From the NCBI RefSeq assembly GCF_900142145.1, contig NZ_FQZV01000009.1, positions 1 to 64,000 of the forward strand: a DNA stretch of 64,000 nucleotides, in the 5' to 3' direction. The notes under the pieces were generated by a model. It searched no databases, was not told the DNA's origin, and saw nothing but the letters and a program-made list of their open reading frames with translations. Origin of the DNA: Geosporobacter subterraneus DSM 17957 (GTDB lineage: Bacteria; Bacillota; Clostridia; Peptostreptococcales; Thermotaleaceae). Below, piece by piece: positions 30,099 to 37,530 of this stretch; the stretch's first letter is position 1, and every line of letters begins with the position of its first letter. A program made the translations under genes and the position numbers.

Positions 30099-31118
30099 GT
30101 GAAGCACAGGAGAATACTAGCATTGATTCTCACCTTTTGCATGATGATAAGCCTAGCAGGATGTAAAAGTCCAATAAGCTTGGTCAGAAGCCTGTTCAAT
30201 AAAGAAGATAAAACTGCAACCCAGATTGTAACGAGCAGTGAGATACAAGAGGGGGATATTCAGCTAAGAGATACAGTATTGTATTATAAAGATGACAAAG
30301 GATTTTTAATTCCTGTTATGCGTAAAATACCATGGACAGAGGGGATTGCAAAGGCTACACTCGGTGCACTGGTAGATAATCCTGCGAATCGAAAAGATAT
30401 TGAAGGGATCGGATTGATTCCTGTTATTCCCGCCAATACAGAAATTCGTGGCATGAATATTACCAATGGCTTGTGTAAAGTAGACTTTACTTCTGACTTC
30501 TTAAATTATGCAAGTAAAGATGAAGAAGAAGCACTGGTAAAGGCTGTTGTTTATACATTGACAGAATTTATCACTATTGACAGCGTTCAGATTATGGTTG
30601 AAGGACAGGTTCATAAAGCATTGAAGTATGGCACAAAGACCGATAAGCCTATTACCCGGGATAATATTAATTATGTCAGCACTGGGCCGGGCAATCAAAA
30701 AGTAATTGTCTATTATGAAGGCACGATCAATGGCATGGAAACCTATTTTGTACCTGTAACCAAAAACATTGAAAAGCTGGATAATACACCTGTAAATGTA
30801 CTGGATGCCTTAGATGCATTGGTAGAGGGGCCGCCATCAGGGCTGGGGCTCTACAGTCAGATTCCGGAAGGAACCCAGGTACTGGGAGTGGATGTAAGCA
30901 ATGGCATTGCATATATAAACTTTAATGAGAAGATTAAAGAGCTGGAGAAGAATGTGGAAGTAGGCCAGGAGGTAGCAAAAGCTGTTGCATTGACAGTAAG
31001 AGAACAGTATAGAGACCTGACAGGCGTAAAAATTCTTTCAAACGGGAAGGAAGTTAATCTGGGCAATTTGAGCAAAGAAGAGCCAGTGGCAGTACCTACC
31101 TTTGCAAATCAATATTAA
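30099..31118 (+). CDS. GerMN-domain lipoprotein
   Basis: Surface lipoprotein of 339 residues starting with GTG at 30099. Lipobox SLAGC follows a short hydrophobic signal (RRILALILTFCMMI). Two GerMN (SpoVM/GerM) domains are visible as repeats: VMRKIPWTEGIAKATLGALV .. NPANRKDIEGIGLIPVIPA .. GLCKVDFTSDFL, and again FVPVTKNIEK .. VLDALDALVEGPPSGLGLYS .. GIAYINFNEKIKEL. In B. subtilis, GerM acts in sporulation and spore germination. A role in the spore envelope is likely but not proven. A terminator follows. Confidence 0.9.
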   Translation: MKHRRILALILTFCMMISLAGCKSPISLVRSLFNKEDKTATQIVTSSEIQEGDIQLRDTVLYYKDDKGFLIPVMRKIPWTEGIAKATLGALVDNPANRKDIEGIGLIPVIPANTEIRGMNITNGLCKVDFTSDFLNYASKDEEEALVKAVVYTLTEFITIDSVQIMVEGQVHKALKYGTKTDKPITRDNINYVSTGPGNQKVIVYYEGTINGMETYFVPVTKNIEKLDNTPVNVLDALDALVEGPPSGLGLYSQIPEGTQVLGVDVSNGIAYINFNEKIKELEKNVEVGQEVAKAVALTVREQYRDLTGVKILSNGKEVNLGNLSKEEPVAVPTFANQY

Positions 31119-31130
31119 AGAGCTGTGCAG

Positions 31131-31158
31131 GACCGGGGTGATTCCCGGTCTTGTGTTT
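31131..31158 (+). terminator. Rho-independent terminator after gerMN gene
   Basis: GACCGGG pairs with CCCGGTC over a 6-nt loop, followed by TTGTGTTTT. Confidence 0.75.
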
Positions 31159-31294
31159 TCTGCATAAACGTCGTCTATATAGGTGGAGTGGAAAATAAAA
31201 TCTTGGGAAAAGGGTTAAAATAATCCAAGATGTAATCGGGATGAGAATATGGTAGAATATGTTATAGCAAACAACAAAAGAGAGGAAGATCACG

Positions 31295-32077
31295 ATGGAA
31301 AGATTTGATGGGAGAAGTGCATGGGAGTTAAGGCCCGTGAAAATTACAAAGGATTATTTAGCATATGCGGAAGGGTCCGTGTTGATAGAGATGGGAAATA
31401 CAAAAGTAATCTGCACTGCATCAATAGAGGACCGGGTGCCCCCTTTTCTAAAAGGAACTGGGAGCGGATGGATTACCGCAGAGTACTCAATGCTGCCACG
31501 ATCGACGCAAATACGAAAACCAAGAGAGTCCAGCAGGGGAAAAGTTGAGGGAAGGACACAGGAGATTCAGAGATTGATTGGCAGAGCCCTGCGATCGGTG
31601 ATTCAACTGGAAGCCTTAGGAGAGAAAACCATATGGATCGACTGTGATGTTATCCAGGCTGACGGGGGAACGAGAACGGCTTCAATCACCGGGTCTTTTG
31701 TGGCTTTGGTAGAAGCGATTTATAAGCTATATGAAACCCAGCAGATAAAAACGTTCCCCATTAACAGCTTCGTATCTGCCGTAAGTGTAGGAATTGTAGA
31801 GGGTATGCCGGTGTTGGATTTATGCTACGAGGAAGATTCTAAAGCAAAGGTGGATATGAACATCATTATGACGGATAAAAAGGAATTTGTAGAACTGCAG
31901 GGAACGGGAGAGGAAGCACCTTTTAGCCGTGAGGAGCTGTTAAAGCTTTTGGAGCTGGGGGAAAGGGGAAACGAAGCCCTGATAGAGAAGCAGAAAGCTG
32001 CCATTGGCCAAGCAGCAGAGCTAATCGGCAGTCAGGGAAGGAATCTGCATAAAGAGGGAGGAAATCATGAGGAATAA
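31295..32077 (+). CDS. rph: Ribonuclease PH
   Basis: Phosphorolytic 3'-5' exoribonuclease that trims tRNA 3' ends, 260 residues. Signature parts: [53 protein letters not shown], the phosphate-binding [14 protein letters not shown] and the [19 protein letters not shown] segment. It starts behind GAGAGGAAG. It overlaps the next gene by 11 nt, so the two are translationally coupled. It heads a short operon directly upstream of a tRNA cluster. Confidence 0.97.
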   Translation: MERFDGRSAWELRPVKITKDYLAYAEGSVLIEMGNTKVICTASIEDRVPPFLKGTGSGWITAEYSMLPRSTQIRKPRESSRGKVEGRTQEIQRLIGRALRSVIQLEALGEKTIWIDCDVIQADGGTRTASITGSFVALVEAIYKLYETQQIKTFPINSFVSAVSVGIVEGMPVLDLCYEEDSKAKVDMNIIMTDKKEFVELQGTGEEAPFSREELLKLLELGERGNEALIEKQKAAIGQAAELIGSQGRNLHKEGGNHEE

Positions 32078-32699
32078 GCTGGTGATTGCATCAAAAAATA
32101 GGCATAAGATCGAAGAAATAAAAGATATTCTAAGGACTTTCCATTTTGATATCCTCTCTATGGATGAAGCGGGACTTACAGATCTGGAGGTAGTGGAAGA
32201 TAGGGAAACCTTCGAAGAGAATTCAATGAAAAAGGCAGAGGCTGTCATGAGGGCCACGGGCAGCATTGCGCTGGCTGATGATTCCGGACTGGAGGTAGAC
32301 ATACTGGACAATCAGCCGGGAGTGTACTCTGCCAGGTTTGCAGGGGAAGGGGCTACTGATCAGAAGAATAACGAAAAATTGTTGGACATGCTGCAGGGAA
32401 TTCCTGCGGACAAACGCCAGGGGCGGTTTGTATCGGTTATTTCTCTTGCTTTTCCGGACGGAAGAAAAGTCAGTGTACGGGGAGAATGTCCCGGTATAAT
32501 CGGGTTTGAGCCGAAAGGTGACCATGGTTTCGGCTATGATCCTCTATTCATCGTACCAGCGTATGATAAAACCTTTGCAGAGCTAGGTGAAGGAATCAAG
32601 AATAAAATCAGTCATCGGGCCAGGGCACTAGCAAAGCTCCAGGATGAGTTGAGGGAAATAGTAGGAGGAAGAGACGGTGAAGATCGGAATAATCAGTGA
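32067..32699 (+). CDS. rdgB: XTP/dITP diphosphatase (RdgB/HAM1 family)
   Basis: House-cleaning nucleotide pyrophosphatase, 210 residues, that hydrolyses XTP, ITP and dITP to monophosphates. Family motifs: [18 protein letters not shown] (substrate loop), [15 protein letters not shown], the metal-binding [52 protein letters not shown] and [23 protein letters not shown] lies 7 nt before the ATG, inside the end of rph. Its own end overlaps the phosphoesterase gene by 23 nt. Confidence 0.96.
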   Translation: MRNKLVIASKNRHKIEEIKDILRTFHFDILSMDEAGLTDLEVVEDRETFEENSMKKAEAVMRATGSIALADDSGLEVDILDNQPGVYSARFAGEGATDQKNNEKLLDMLQGIPADKRQGRFVSVISLAFPDGRKVSVRGECPGIIGFEPKGDHGFGYDPLFIVPAYDKTFAELGEGIKNKISHRARALAKLQDELREIVGGRDGEDRNNQ

Positions 32700-33150
32700 T
32701 ACCCATGGAAATCTGGAAGGGGCCGAATTAGCATTGGCCAAAATGGGACATATCGACTTGCTGATACATCTGGGAGATTATTATGAAGACGGAATACGTC
32801 TAAAAGAGCGGCTGAATGCCAATATAGTAATGATTAAGGGAAACTGTGATCGCGGCCCCCAGGGAGAAGAGGAGCTGGTGCTGGATTTAGAAGGATTGAG
32901 GCTTTTTTTGACCCATGGTCATCAATATGAGGTGAAAATGAGTCTAAACCGATTATATTACCGAGCTCTGGAGCTAGGCTGCCAAATTGCTCTCTATGGT
33001 CATACCCATATACCAGAGAATATTAAAAAATCAGAGCTTTTAATTCTTAATCCCGGCAGTGTTGCACAACCTAGGGGTGGATCCCGGGCATCCTTCGGGC
33101 TTATCGAAATCCGTGAGGGAAAGATCACCAGTGAGATCATTGAGTTATAA
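32677..33150 (+). CDS. MJ0936/YfcE-type metallophosphoesterase
   Basis: Calcineurin-like phosphodiesterase of 157 residues, the size of MJ0936 and YfcE. GTG start within the end of rdgB. Metal-site motifs: [40 protein letters not shown] and ALYGHTHIPEN, followed by LILNPGSVAQPRGGS. The physiological substrate is unknown; the enzymes cleave model phosphodiesters. The rph-rdgB-phosphoesterase order recurs in Clostridia. Confidence 0.92.
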   Translation: MKIGIISDTHGNLEGAELALAKMGHIDLLIHLGDYYEDGIRLKERLNANIVMIKGNCDRGPQGEEELVLDLEGLRLFLTHGHQYEVKMSLNRLYYRALELGCQIALYGHTHIPENIKKSELLILNPGSVAQPRGGSRASFGLIEIREGKITSEIIEL

Positions 33151-33311
33151 TTTTGAAAACAGCAAGTATAATAGGACGTACAGTCGTCCATACTATGGAA
33201 GGATTGGATGAATAAATTCAATAAGAAGAGCTATGCAATGAAAGAAAGTCAATCCATGAGAAAAACCATGGAAAAAGAGTAAAAAATCACGTATATTCTA
33301 TGTAATTATTT

Positions 33312-33340
33312 TTGACCTTTTGTTAAATTTAGAGTATACT
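33312..33340 (+). promoter_or_regulatory. Promoter of tRNA-Pro
   Basis: TTGACC (33312-33317), 17-bp spacer, TATACT (33335-33340), 18 bp before the mature tRNA start. Good fit to a housekeeping promoter. Confidence 0.75.
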
Positions 33341-33358
33341 ATATTTTGTCAGTCAGAT

Positions 33359-33435
<77 letters not shown>

Positions 33436-33463
33436 TTGGTAAAAACTGGAAGATAAAGATCTA

Positions 33464-33492
33464 TTGACAGGACGAGAGAAACATGATATTAT
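33464..33492 (+). promoter_or_regulatory. Promoter inside the tRNA cluster
   Basis: TTGACA (33464-33469), 17-bp spacer, TATTAT (33487-33492). It sits in the 167-nt gap between tRNA-Pro and tRNA-His and would drive the other seven tRNAs. Confidence 0.7.
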
Positions 33493-33601
33493 AATATCCT
33501 GTTGATACAGAGGGTTTGTTTCTAAAGGGACACTCCCCTGCTGATCAGATGCCTTCTGGATGGTGAGTCCATGGAGATACCCCTATGGATGTCCAATACA
33601 T

Positions 33602-33678
33602 GGTGGCTGTAGTCAAGCGGTTAAGACACAGGATTGTGGCTCCTGCACTCGTGGGTTCGATTCCCATCAGCCACCCCA
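33602..33678 (+). tRNA. tRNA-His (GTG)
   Basis: Acceptor GTGGCTG/CAGCCAC with an extra G before it (G-1, typical of His); anticodon loop TTGTGGC gives GTG; CCA encoded. Confidence 0.95.
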
Positions 33679-33688
33679 ATTATTTCAA

Positions 33689-33765
33689 TGGGGTATAGCC
33701 AAGTCGGTAAGGCACCAGACTTTGACTCTGGCATTTCGTTGGTTCGAGTCCAGCTACCCCAGCCA
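33689..33765 (+). tRNA. tRNA-Gln (TTG)
   Basis: Acceptor TGGGGTA/TACCCCA; anticodon loop CTTTGAC gives TTG; GCCA at the 3' end. The presence of gatCA suggests this tRNA may be charged by the Glu-tRNA(Gln) amidation route. Confidence 0.95.
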
Positions 33766-33769
33766 TTAT

Positions 33770-33845
33770 GACCCATTAGCTCAGCAGGTAGAGCACTTGA
33801 CTTTTAATCAAGGTGTCCCGCGTTCGAGCCGCGGATGGGTCACCA
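33770..33845 (+). tRNA. tRNA-Lys (TTT)
   Basis: Acceptor GACCCAT/ATGGGTC; anticodon stem CTTGA/TCAAG with loop CTTTTAA gives TTT; ACCA encoded. Confidence 0.95.
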
Positions 33846-33858
33846 GTTATGATAGCAT

Positions 33859-33941
33859 GCGGGCATGGCGGAATTGGCAGACGCACTAGATTCAGGTTCT
33901 AGCGGGAAACCGTGGGGGTTCGAATCCCTTTGCCCGCACCA
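33859..33941 (+). tRNA. tRNA-Leu (CAG)
   Basis: Acceptor GCGGGCA/TGCCCGC; anticodon stem CTAGA/TCTAG with loop TTCAGGT gives CAG; an extended variable arm (class II) is present; ACCA encoded. Confidence 0.95.
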
Positions 33942-33948
33942 CATGCAT

Positions 33949-34022
33949 GCGGATGTAGTTCAATGGTAGAACTTCAGCCTTCCAAGCTGATAGCGTGGGT
34001 TCGATTCCCATCATCCGCTCCA
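33949..34022 (+). tRNA. tRNA-Gly (TCC)
   Basis: Acceptor GCGGATG/CATCCGC; anticodon stem TCAGC/GCTGA with loop CTTCCAA gives TCC; CCA encoded. Confidence 0.95.
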
Positions 34023-34033
34023 TTCTATTTTGT

Positions 34034-34110
34034 GGGTCCATAGCTCAGTTGGATAGAGCAACGGCCTTCTAAGCCGTGTGTCCGGGGTTCGAATCCCTGT
34101 GGGCTCACCA
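34034..34110 (+). tRNA. tRNA-Arg (TCT)
   Basis: Acceptor GGGTCCA/TGGGCTC with two G-U pairs; anticodon loop CTTCTAA gives TCT; ACCA encoded. Confidence 0.93.
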
Positions 34111-34117
34111 TATATAT

Positions 34118-34194
34118 GCGCCCTTAGCTCAATTGGATAGAGTTGCAGACTTCGAATCTGAAGGTTGGGGGTTCGAGACCCTCAGGGCGCACCA
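34118..34194 (+). tRNA. tRNA-Arg (TCG)
   Basis: Acceptor GCGCCCT/AGGGCGC; anticodon loop CTTCGAA gives TCG. The outermost anticodon-stem pair is a G/A mismatch, leaving four pairs. ACCA encoded. Last gene of the cluster. Confidence 0.92.
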
Positions 34195-34200
34195 GAAAAA

Positions 34201-34230
34201 GCCTCTAGTCATACTGACTAGAGGCTTTGC
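34201..34230 (+). terminator. Terminator of the tRNA cluster
   Basis: GCCTCTAGTCA pairs perfectly with TGACTAGAGGC over a 3-nt loop, followed by TTTG. Confidence 0.85.
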
Positions 34231-34417
34231 TATGTTTTTCTTTATGACTAGAAAAAATAATTGCTTTGCGATTGAGCATCTAATTAGGAATTATTATTCT
34301 TTATCCCCGGTAAAAAAGGATATAGAATCGATTCTGATAGGATTTTTTTACCGCTTTACCGGCTTAGGCCCCAAATAGGAGAGATGTTACGTATTTACTA
34401 CGATGGAAGTGCAATAC

Positions 34418-34558
34418 CTATTGATTAGGCGGACGCATGGCAAACATGATCAGTTCTTTTACAAATATCTCTAAGCTCATTTGATGGGCTTCGGCAGCTT
34501 GCTGGATTTCCTCCAGCTCCCTCGCTGAAAATTCTATACAAATACGCTGTGTTTCCAA
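34418..34558 (-). CDS. Small ribbon-helix-helix-like protein
   Basis: A 46-residue protein on the minus strand, starting with TTG at 34558 behind GGGAGGA (8-nt spacing). The sequence begins METQRICIEFSARELEEIQQ and continues AAEAHQMSLEIFVKELI. A short beta strand, then two helices with the MSLEIFVKELI pattern, match the ribbon-helix-helix fold (compare the usual S-x-x-E-L-x-x-I-x-x-x-A ... S-x-x-E-F-I-R pattern). Such proteins dimerise and bind DNA, often as autoregulators or antitoxins. No toxin-like partner is seen next to it. The flanking spacers 34231-34417 and 34559-34679 show nothing else. Confidence 0.65.
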   Translation of the reverse strand: METQRICIEFSARELEEIQQAAEAHQMSLEIFVKELIMFAMRPPNQ

Positions 34559-34679
34559 ATAAGTGTCCTCCCTCAGCATAATATGGTTTTAACTATAAGA
34601 TACCCTTGAGGGGGGGCTTTATGCAAGTACTTTTGTGAATATGATCGCTGAAATAAAACTTGTACAAAGGAAAGATTTC

Positions 34680-34998
34680 ATGAAACGATGCAGCCTTTTA
34701 CTGACAGTAGTGCTTATGATCCTTTCCCTTAGCACGGGACTGACTTATGCAGCAGATAGGGTACAAATCAGTATAGATGGACAACTTTTGGCAGTAGATG
34801 TACCTCCGGTTATTGTTAAAGGGAGAACACTGGCACCTATGGGAGCAGTCCAGTGCTATTTTTGCCCATGAGGGGTGGATGAATTTAGCAGGGCACCGAG
34901 CCAATATTTTAGGAGGATGTCCGCGTTTGGGTGTAGAGGTGCATCTGGGTGGCGCCTATCATACCTACTATACGCAAAACTTCAATACACCGAAATAA
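34680..34998 (+). pseudogene. CAP/SCP-domain secreted protein with internal deletion
   Basis: The gene starts normally at 34680 behind AAAGGAAAG: signal peptide MKRCSLLLTVVLMILSLSTG, then the opening of a copper-amine-oxidase-like wall domain (RVQISIDGQLLAVDVPPVIV, GRTLAPMGAVQ). At about 34850 it jumps, in another frame, into the end of a CAP (SCP/YkwD) domain: AIFAHEGWMNLAGHRANILG, then HTYYTQNFNTPK. Both halves are well conserved, but some 150-200 residues between them are missing and the frames do not match. An internal deletion of a secreted YkwD-like protein explains this. Confidence 0.8.
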
Positions 34999-35080
34999 AG
35001 CATGGAGAATCCATGTGAGATTGCTTATAAATATCACTTTATCATCAGTCTGGCACGGAGAATCCATGCTTTTTCTTTCA

Positions 35081-35593
35081 TCAAAAAAGTTTATACTTTT
35101 TGCCGCTTTGAAGGGTATGGTAGAAGCCTAGGGCGTTCATAAGGCAGAGAAAGTAAGCCAGTAAGGAATGGAGATAACTCCACTTTCCCTCCATATAGGA
35201 TAGAAATCCTAGCTTTATTGCAAGGAGTTCTATGGCTGTGGCAAAGCAGGACCAAAGTAAAACAGAAGCCAGCTGCTTCATTGCAGTTTCAGGCAGATAC
35301 TGAATCAGCAAAATGCCTAGTGAAAAGAAAGGTCCTATGACAACAAATAGATCAATATCGTTAATATTAATCATGATAAACCGCTCTGTCCAGAATTTAT
35401 GGGCAATAAAAAACCTTTCTAATAAATAGCCTACTACAGCAGTCCATATGCCCATTGGAAATGCCCGAAAGAATGACTTGTGTTTAGATGTAAAATAAAT
35501 GATTATCCAGGAAATGATAGCCAGCAGCAGCCATGGCAGATTGTAACGATCCAGAAAGCTTATAAAATTCGCTATGATGTATCTCACCTCCAA
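35081..35593 (-). CDS. Membrane protein, CBO0543-like, function unknown
   Basis: A 170-residue membrane protein with about five hydrophobic segments (LPWLLLAIISWIIIYFTS, GIWTAVVGYLLERFF, LFVVIGPFFSLGILLIQYL, QLASVLLWSCFATAIELLA, LLAYFLCLMNALGFY). It resembles the CBO0543 group of Bacillus/Clostridium membrane proteins, with ERFFIAHKFW and DIDLF motifs, by memory only. The start is unclear: the only Shine-Dalgarno, GGAGGTGAG, overlaps the TTG and GTG codons, and at the right distance only ATC or ATA codons occur. It is separated from hydA by a terminator. Confidence 0.7.
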   Translation of the reverse strand: MEVRYIIANFISFLDRYNLPWLLLAIISWIIIYFTSKHKSFFRAFPMGIWTAVVGYLLERFFIAHKFWTERFIMININDIDLFVVIGPFFSLGILLIQYLPETAMKQLASVLLWSCFATAIELLAIKLGFLSYMEGKWSYLHSLLAYFLCLMNALGFYHTLQSGKKYKLF

Positions 35594-35635
35594 TAGTAAT
35601 TATTATGCAGTGAATCACTGAAAAGAATACTCATG

Positions 35636-35678
35636 AAAAAAAGACTGTACATGAAAAATATCATGATACAGTCTTTTT
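35636..35678 (-). terminator. Hairpin between hydrogenase and membrane-protein genes
   Basis: AAAAAGACTGTA pairs with TACAGTCTTTTT, extended by ATGA/TCAT. A- and T-runs on the two sides make it work in either direction; both neighbours read on the minus strand, so it ends hydA. Confidence 0.8.
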
Positions 35679-35694
35679 ATGATAGGAAAATGAT

Positions 35695-37425
35695 CTATTT
35701 ACTTCTGTCTACATAATGGGTATGGAGCAGTTTATGGGCTTTGTGACTGCCTGGAGCCTTTAAGTAAGTATCATATAACCTTTGCACCTCAGGATTTTCA
35801 TGGGATCTGCGAATGGTATTTTCAGCATCGGAAGCATATAAGCCTTCCTTTCGTCTTTCCCGTGTCTCCTGATGGTCGGGTATGGGAGCGCCGCCACCGC
35901 CTAAGCAGCCGCCGGGACAGCCCATTACTTCAATAAAATGATACTCCGCTTCTCCAACGGCTACCTTTTCCAGAAGATTTCTCGCATGCTTAGTACCATT
36001 TACAATAGCCACCTTCAGCTTTTGGCCGGCGATTTCCAATTCAGCCTCCTTGGTACCTTCCAAACCTCTTACTCCATGATAATCTAAGGTATTCATTTCT
36101 CCATTAGTCAAAATATGGGTGACAGTTCTTAGCGCTGCTTCCATTACCCCGCCGGAAGCAGCAAAAATCCTTGCCGCACCGGTGCCTGTTCCTAGGAATT
36201 CATCGAAGGGCGCATCCTTTAACTGTAGGAAAGGCACCTGTTGAAGCTTTAAAAGCTTGGCTAACTCCCTGGTAGTAAGGACGATATCCACATCCCGCAG
36301 TCCATTAGTTTCCATTTCAGGTCTGTTTGCCTCAAATTTCTTTGCGGTGCAAGGCATAATGGAAATGCTTACAATATCTTGCGGGTTAATTCCTTCTCTT
36401 TCCGCGTAATAGGATTTTGCAAGAGCCCCAAACATTTGCTGGGGGGATTTGCAGGAGGAGACATTGGGAAGCAGCTGCGGGAAATTATGCTCCACAAATT
36501 TAATCCAGCCAGGGGAACAGGAGGTCAGCAGTGGAAGATTTTTGCCTTCTTTCAGCCGGTTAAGCAATTCTGTTCCTTCTTCCATAATAGTAACATCAGC
36601 AGAAAAGTCCGTGTTAAATACCTTGTCAGCCCCCAGCTTTTTCAAGGCAGCGACTACCTTACCGGTAACGTCGGTTCCCGGTGCAAGGCCAAATTCTTCT
36701 CCTAAGGTATTTTTAATGGCCGGCGCCACCTGCACCACTACATGCTTGCGGGAGTCTCTCAATGCTCTATAGGCATCCTGGATAGCACTTTTTTCGTGGA
36801 GGGCACCTACGGGACAGACCTTTACACACTGACCGCAGTTTATGCAACTGGTTTCTGATAAAGGCTTACCGTCTTTTGTTGTTACCAGCTTTCTGCCATC
36901 CTGTTCTACCAAAGCATAGATGCCGATGCCCTGGATTTCATCACACATTTGAATACATCTTTCGCACAGGATACATTTATTCATATCTCTGACAATGGCA
37001 TCACTGGATCGGTCAATATATTCCTCAATAATTTTATTCTGAAAAGCGTGGTCTTCTCTAGTTACATTCATTACATAGCATAGATTTTGAAGTTCACAAT
37101 CCCCTGAAGCTTTCATACAGGTTAGACAGTCATTGGGATGGTTTTCCAGGATCTTAGAAAGGATTTCTTGCCTCTTGTTGTGGATTTTTTCTGTTTGAGT
37201 CCGTATGATCATACCCTCTGCAATAACTGTGGAGCAGGATTCCACCAGATCTTCCAGCCCCTCTACTTCAACACTGCATATTTTGCATTTTGATCCTGGT
37301 TTTAAATCAGGATGGTAGCATAATGCTGGAATCCACAGATCCATGCTTCGACAGGCTTCAAGGATTGTGCTTCCCTCTGGTACAAATACCTCTTTTTCAT
37401 TAATCACTACTTTTACCTTCTGCAA
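35695..37425 (-). CDS. hydA: [FeFe]-hydrogenase, catalytic subunit
   Basis: Iron-only hydrogenase, 576 residues, the size of C. pasteurianum CpI; it makes or uses H2 with ferredoxin. TTG start behind AAAGGGGG. Order: N-terminal 2Fe-2S domain (CYHPDLKPGSKCKICSVEVEG in the family pattern), His-Cys 4Fe-4S site (HPNDCLTCMKASGDCELQNL), two 4Fe-4S sites (CILCERCIQMCDEIQGIG and CINCGQCVKVCPVGAL), then the H-cluster domain: L1 TSCSPGWIKFVEHNFP, L2 IMPCTAKKFEANRPE, L3 EVMGCPGGCLGGGGAP, and the small-subunit-like C-terminus. L1 reads TSCSPGW where CpI has TSCCPGW. It is a single gene, with no partner subunits next to it. Confidence 0.95.
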   Translation of the reverse strand: MQKVKVVINEKEVFVPEGSTILEACRSMDLWIPALCYHPDLKPGSKCKICSVEVEGLEDLVESCSTVIAEGMIIRTQTEKIHNKRQEILSKILENHPNDCLTCMKASGDCELQNLCYVMNVTREDHAFQNKIIEEYIDRSSDAIVRDMNKCILCERCIQMCDEIQGIGIYALVEQDGRKLVTTKDGKPLSETSCINCGQCVKVCPVGALHEKSAIQDAYRALRDSRKHVVVQVAPAIKNTLGEEFGLAPGTDVTGKVVAALKKLGADKVFNTDFSADVTIMEEGTELLNRLKEGKNLPLLTSCSPGWIKFVEHNFPQLLPNVSSCKSPQQMFGALAKSYYAEREGINPQDIVSISIMPCTAKKFEANRPEMETNGLRDVDIVLTTRELAKLLKLQQVPFLQLKDAPFDEFLGTGTGAARIFAASGGVMEAALRTVTHILTNGEMNTLDYHGVRGLEGTKEAELEIAGQKLKVAIVNGTKHARNLLEKVAVGEAEYHFIEVMGCPGGCLGGGGAPIPDHQETRERRKEGLYASDAENTIRRSHENPEVQRLYDTYLKAPGSHKAHKLLHTHYVDRSK

Positions 37426-37530
37426 AGTATATCCCCCTTTTACTAAAAACTCACCTTATGCTACTATTCAACATCGATTGGGAATATCCTTTGATATTTT
37501 TTTAACCAGATTGGTTTTTATAAAAAAAAA

